Source of the DNA: Candidatus Finniella inopinata
GTDB lineage: Bacteria; Pseudomonadota; Alphaproteobacteria; Paracaedibacterales; CAITNM01
Length of the DNA stretch: 5,982 nucleotides
NCBI GenBank assembly: GCA_945903885.1
Contig: CAMDPB010000076.1
Coordinates: 1-5,982, forward strand
Direction: 5' to 3'
Every line of letters starts with the position of its first letter. The stretch's first letter is position 1. Shown piece by piece: positions 5,272 through 5,982 of the stretch. Both the position numbers and the translations under genes were made by a program. The notes under the pieces are model-generated. The model ran no database searches. It had not been told where the DNA came from and worked only from the letters and a program-made list of their open reading frames with translations.

Positions 5272-5290
5272 GTAACCCCTGCGTAACCCC
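5272..5290. repeat. Short tandem direct repeat GTAACCCC
   Basis: GTAACCCC occurs at 5272-5279 and again at 5283-5290, 11 bp apart, about one helical turn. It lies downstream of the tRNA-Thr 3' end and outside the IS remnant. No function is evident. Confidence 0.4.
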
Positions 5291-5337
5291 GAGGAACTCT
5301 TCGTAATGTTGAAAAACTCTGAAAGCCTTAGTGGAAG

Positions 5338-5413
5338 TGGTGCCGGTTGCAAGATTCGAACTCGCGACCTACTGATTACAAATCAGTTGCTCTACCAACT
5401 GAGCTAAACCGGC
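5338..5413 (-). tRNA. thrT: tRNA-Thr (anticodon UGU), CCA encoded
   Basis: The minus strand folds into a complete 76-nt cloverleaf. The acceptor is GCCGGTT/AACCGGC with discriminator A and genomic CCA (5338-5340). The D-arm is GCTC/GAGC, the anticodon stem ACTGA/TCAGT has loop TTTGTAA, and the T-arm GCGAG/CTTGC holds TTCGAAT. Anticodon TGT (5378-5380) reads ACA and related threonine codons. G35 and U36 plus the G1-C72 and C2-G71 pairs agree with threonine identity. No other tRNA is adjacent. The gene symbol is by anticodon analogy and uncertain; the tRNA call is firm. Confidence 0.97.
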
Positions 5414-5453
5414 ATGACTATAAACATATCTAAAAATTCTTTTCCAGTCTAGA

Positions 5454-5464
5454 CCCAATTTGGG
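5454..5464. repeat. Small palindrome upstream of tRNA-Thr
   Basis: CCCAATTTGGG forms five pairs around a central T, about 40 bp upstream of the tRNA 5' end and about 118 bp before the next gene. It could be an operator-like site, but there is no family signature. The 168-bp gap at 5414-5581 otherwise holds only AT-rich sequence with weak -10-like hexamers for both flanking genes. Confidence 0.25.
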
Positions 5465-5581
5465 GCATACAGATAATTTTTAAAAAATTCCTAATCATAA
5501 TTTTTGAGTGGGTGTTATTCACTTTTCATTAATAACGCATAGCTAAAATGCATATAGATAAATAAACTTTGTATAAATTTT

Positions 5582-5982
5582 ATGCTTAAAGTGTTGGTTA
5601 TTTTAGGAATCTTAGTGACAGGTAGTTTTTTTGCCGCTGAAACAAAAGAGCAGCTAGAGCAACAATTGGAGCAAATTCATGAACGAACTTTAGCTGCGGG
5701 AAAGTTTGCTCAACTGGCACAATATGTAACTGATAATGAAGGTGAGGCCTCAGAGTTAAATGATTTATTAACACAACAATTTGAGGAGATGAGACAAAAT
5801 CAAGGGGAAAGTTCGCTAATCGTGCTTCGAGCTATTGCTACAAAAGAAGAAGCGCAAACTGCTAGAGCCTATTATTTAGGGGTTCGAAATAATTTGCTTG
5901 TTGCGGAAATAGTATTAGCACTTGAAATTATGGCATCACAGGCAAGTTCAGATGAAATAAGCAACTCTGTTAGAGAATCATT
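5582..5982 (+). CDS. Exported protein of unknown function, N-terminal part (cut by window edge)
   Basis: The open frame runs from ATG 5582 to the window end with no stop (133 full codons). The first 19 residues, MLKVLVILGILVTGSFFAA, look like a Sec signal peptide with one basic residue, a hydrophobic core and a likely cut after Ala18 or Ala19, so the mature protein is probably periplasmic or released. What follows is mostly helical and polar, rich in Glu and Gln (KEQLEQQLEQIHERT at 22-36, then EASELNDLLTQQFEEMRQNQ at 55-74), with coiled-coil character. A more hydrophobic helix, NNLLVAEIVLALEIMASQA, lies at 103-121. I recognise no family. The ribosome site is weak, and a TATAAA 4 bp before the ATG is too close for a normal leader. 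It stands apart from the tRNA, which runs the other way. The signal peptide is well supported; the function is open. Confidence 0.75.
   Translation, partial: MLKVLVILGILVTGSFFAAETKEQLEQQLEQIHERTLAAGKFAQLAQYVTDNEGEASELNDLLTQQFEEMRQNQGESSLIVLRAIATKEEAQTARAYYLGVRNNLLVAEIVLALEIMASQASSDEISNSVRES

Noticed and set aside
5338..5413. tRNA 3' end as an integration (att) site
   Set aside because: No second copy of the tRNA 3' segment and no integrase gene is visible in the window.
5417..5422. TATAGT on the minus strand as the tRNA-Thr -10 box
   Set aside because: It is only about 4 bp from the tRNA 5' end, which would put the transcription start inside the tRNA.
1..5982. CRISPR array or other multi-copy regular repeat
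   Set aside because: No direct repeat with regular spacers was found; the longest repeats seen are short and occur twice.

Overview
The window is AT-rich chromosomal DNA. Its gene set is housekeeping and catabolic: acetoacetyl-CoA synthetase, a DAACS-family symporter, a homogentisate dioxygenase-type enzyme, HU, a 2-Cys peroxiredoxin, tRNA-Thr with an encoded CCA tail, and an exported protein. This fits a low-GC gammaproteobacterium. The HU sequence and promoter style are compatible with Legionellales, but that placement is inference; no marker gene here settles it.

Layout. Positions 1-416 (minus) hold the start of acetoacetyl-CoA synthetase, cut by the window edge. It diverges from a dicarboxylate/amino-acid:cation symporter (528-1745, plus), which is followed 88 bp later by a homogentisate 1,2-dioxygenase-like gene (1834-2988, plus). 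That gene converges on hup, encoding HU (3309-3581, minus), and the 320-bp gap holds two hairpins. A 442-bp region between hup and the peroxiredoxin gene (4024-4605, plus) carries the hup promoter, an elaborate inverted repeat, a possible tiny ORF and a Fur-box-like site. Just after the peroxiredoxin stop lies an internally deleted, decayed IS3-family insertion sequence (about 4612-5207). It is followed by tRNA-Thr(UGU) (5338-5413, minus) and the start of a gene for a secreted, helix-rich protein of unknown function (5582 to the window end, plus).

How the genes may fit together. Homogentisate dioxygenase feeds the last steps of tyrosine/phenylalanine breakdown, which yield fumarate and acetoacetate. 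Acetoacetyl-CoA synthetase activates acetoacetate, and SLC1-type symporters take up C4-dicarboxylates or acidic amino acids. The left half therefore reads plausibly as a small carbon-scavenging cluster, although maleylacetoacetate isomerase and fumarylacetoacetase are not visible. The right half is a collection of independent units (HU, peroxiredoxin, tRNA) with one mobile-element fossil.

I did not find a clear new biological system. The most unusual items are the IS fossil, whose internal deletion joins the start of OrfA to the catalytic part of OrfB; the structured region upstream of hup and the peroxiredoxin gene; a substitution at a substrate-site position of the symporter; and the missing ATG of the acetoacetyl-CoA synthetase.
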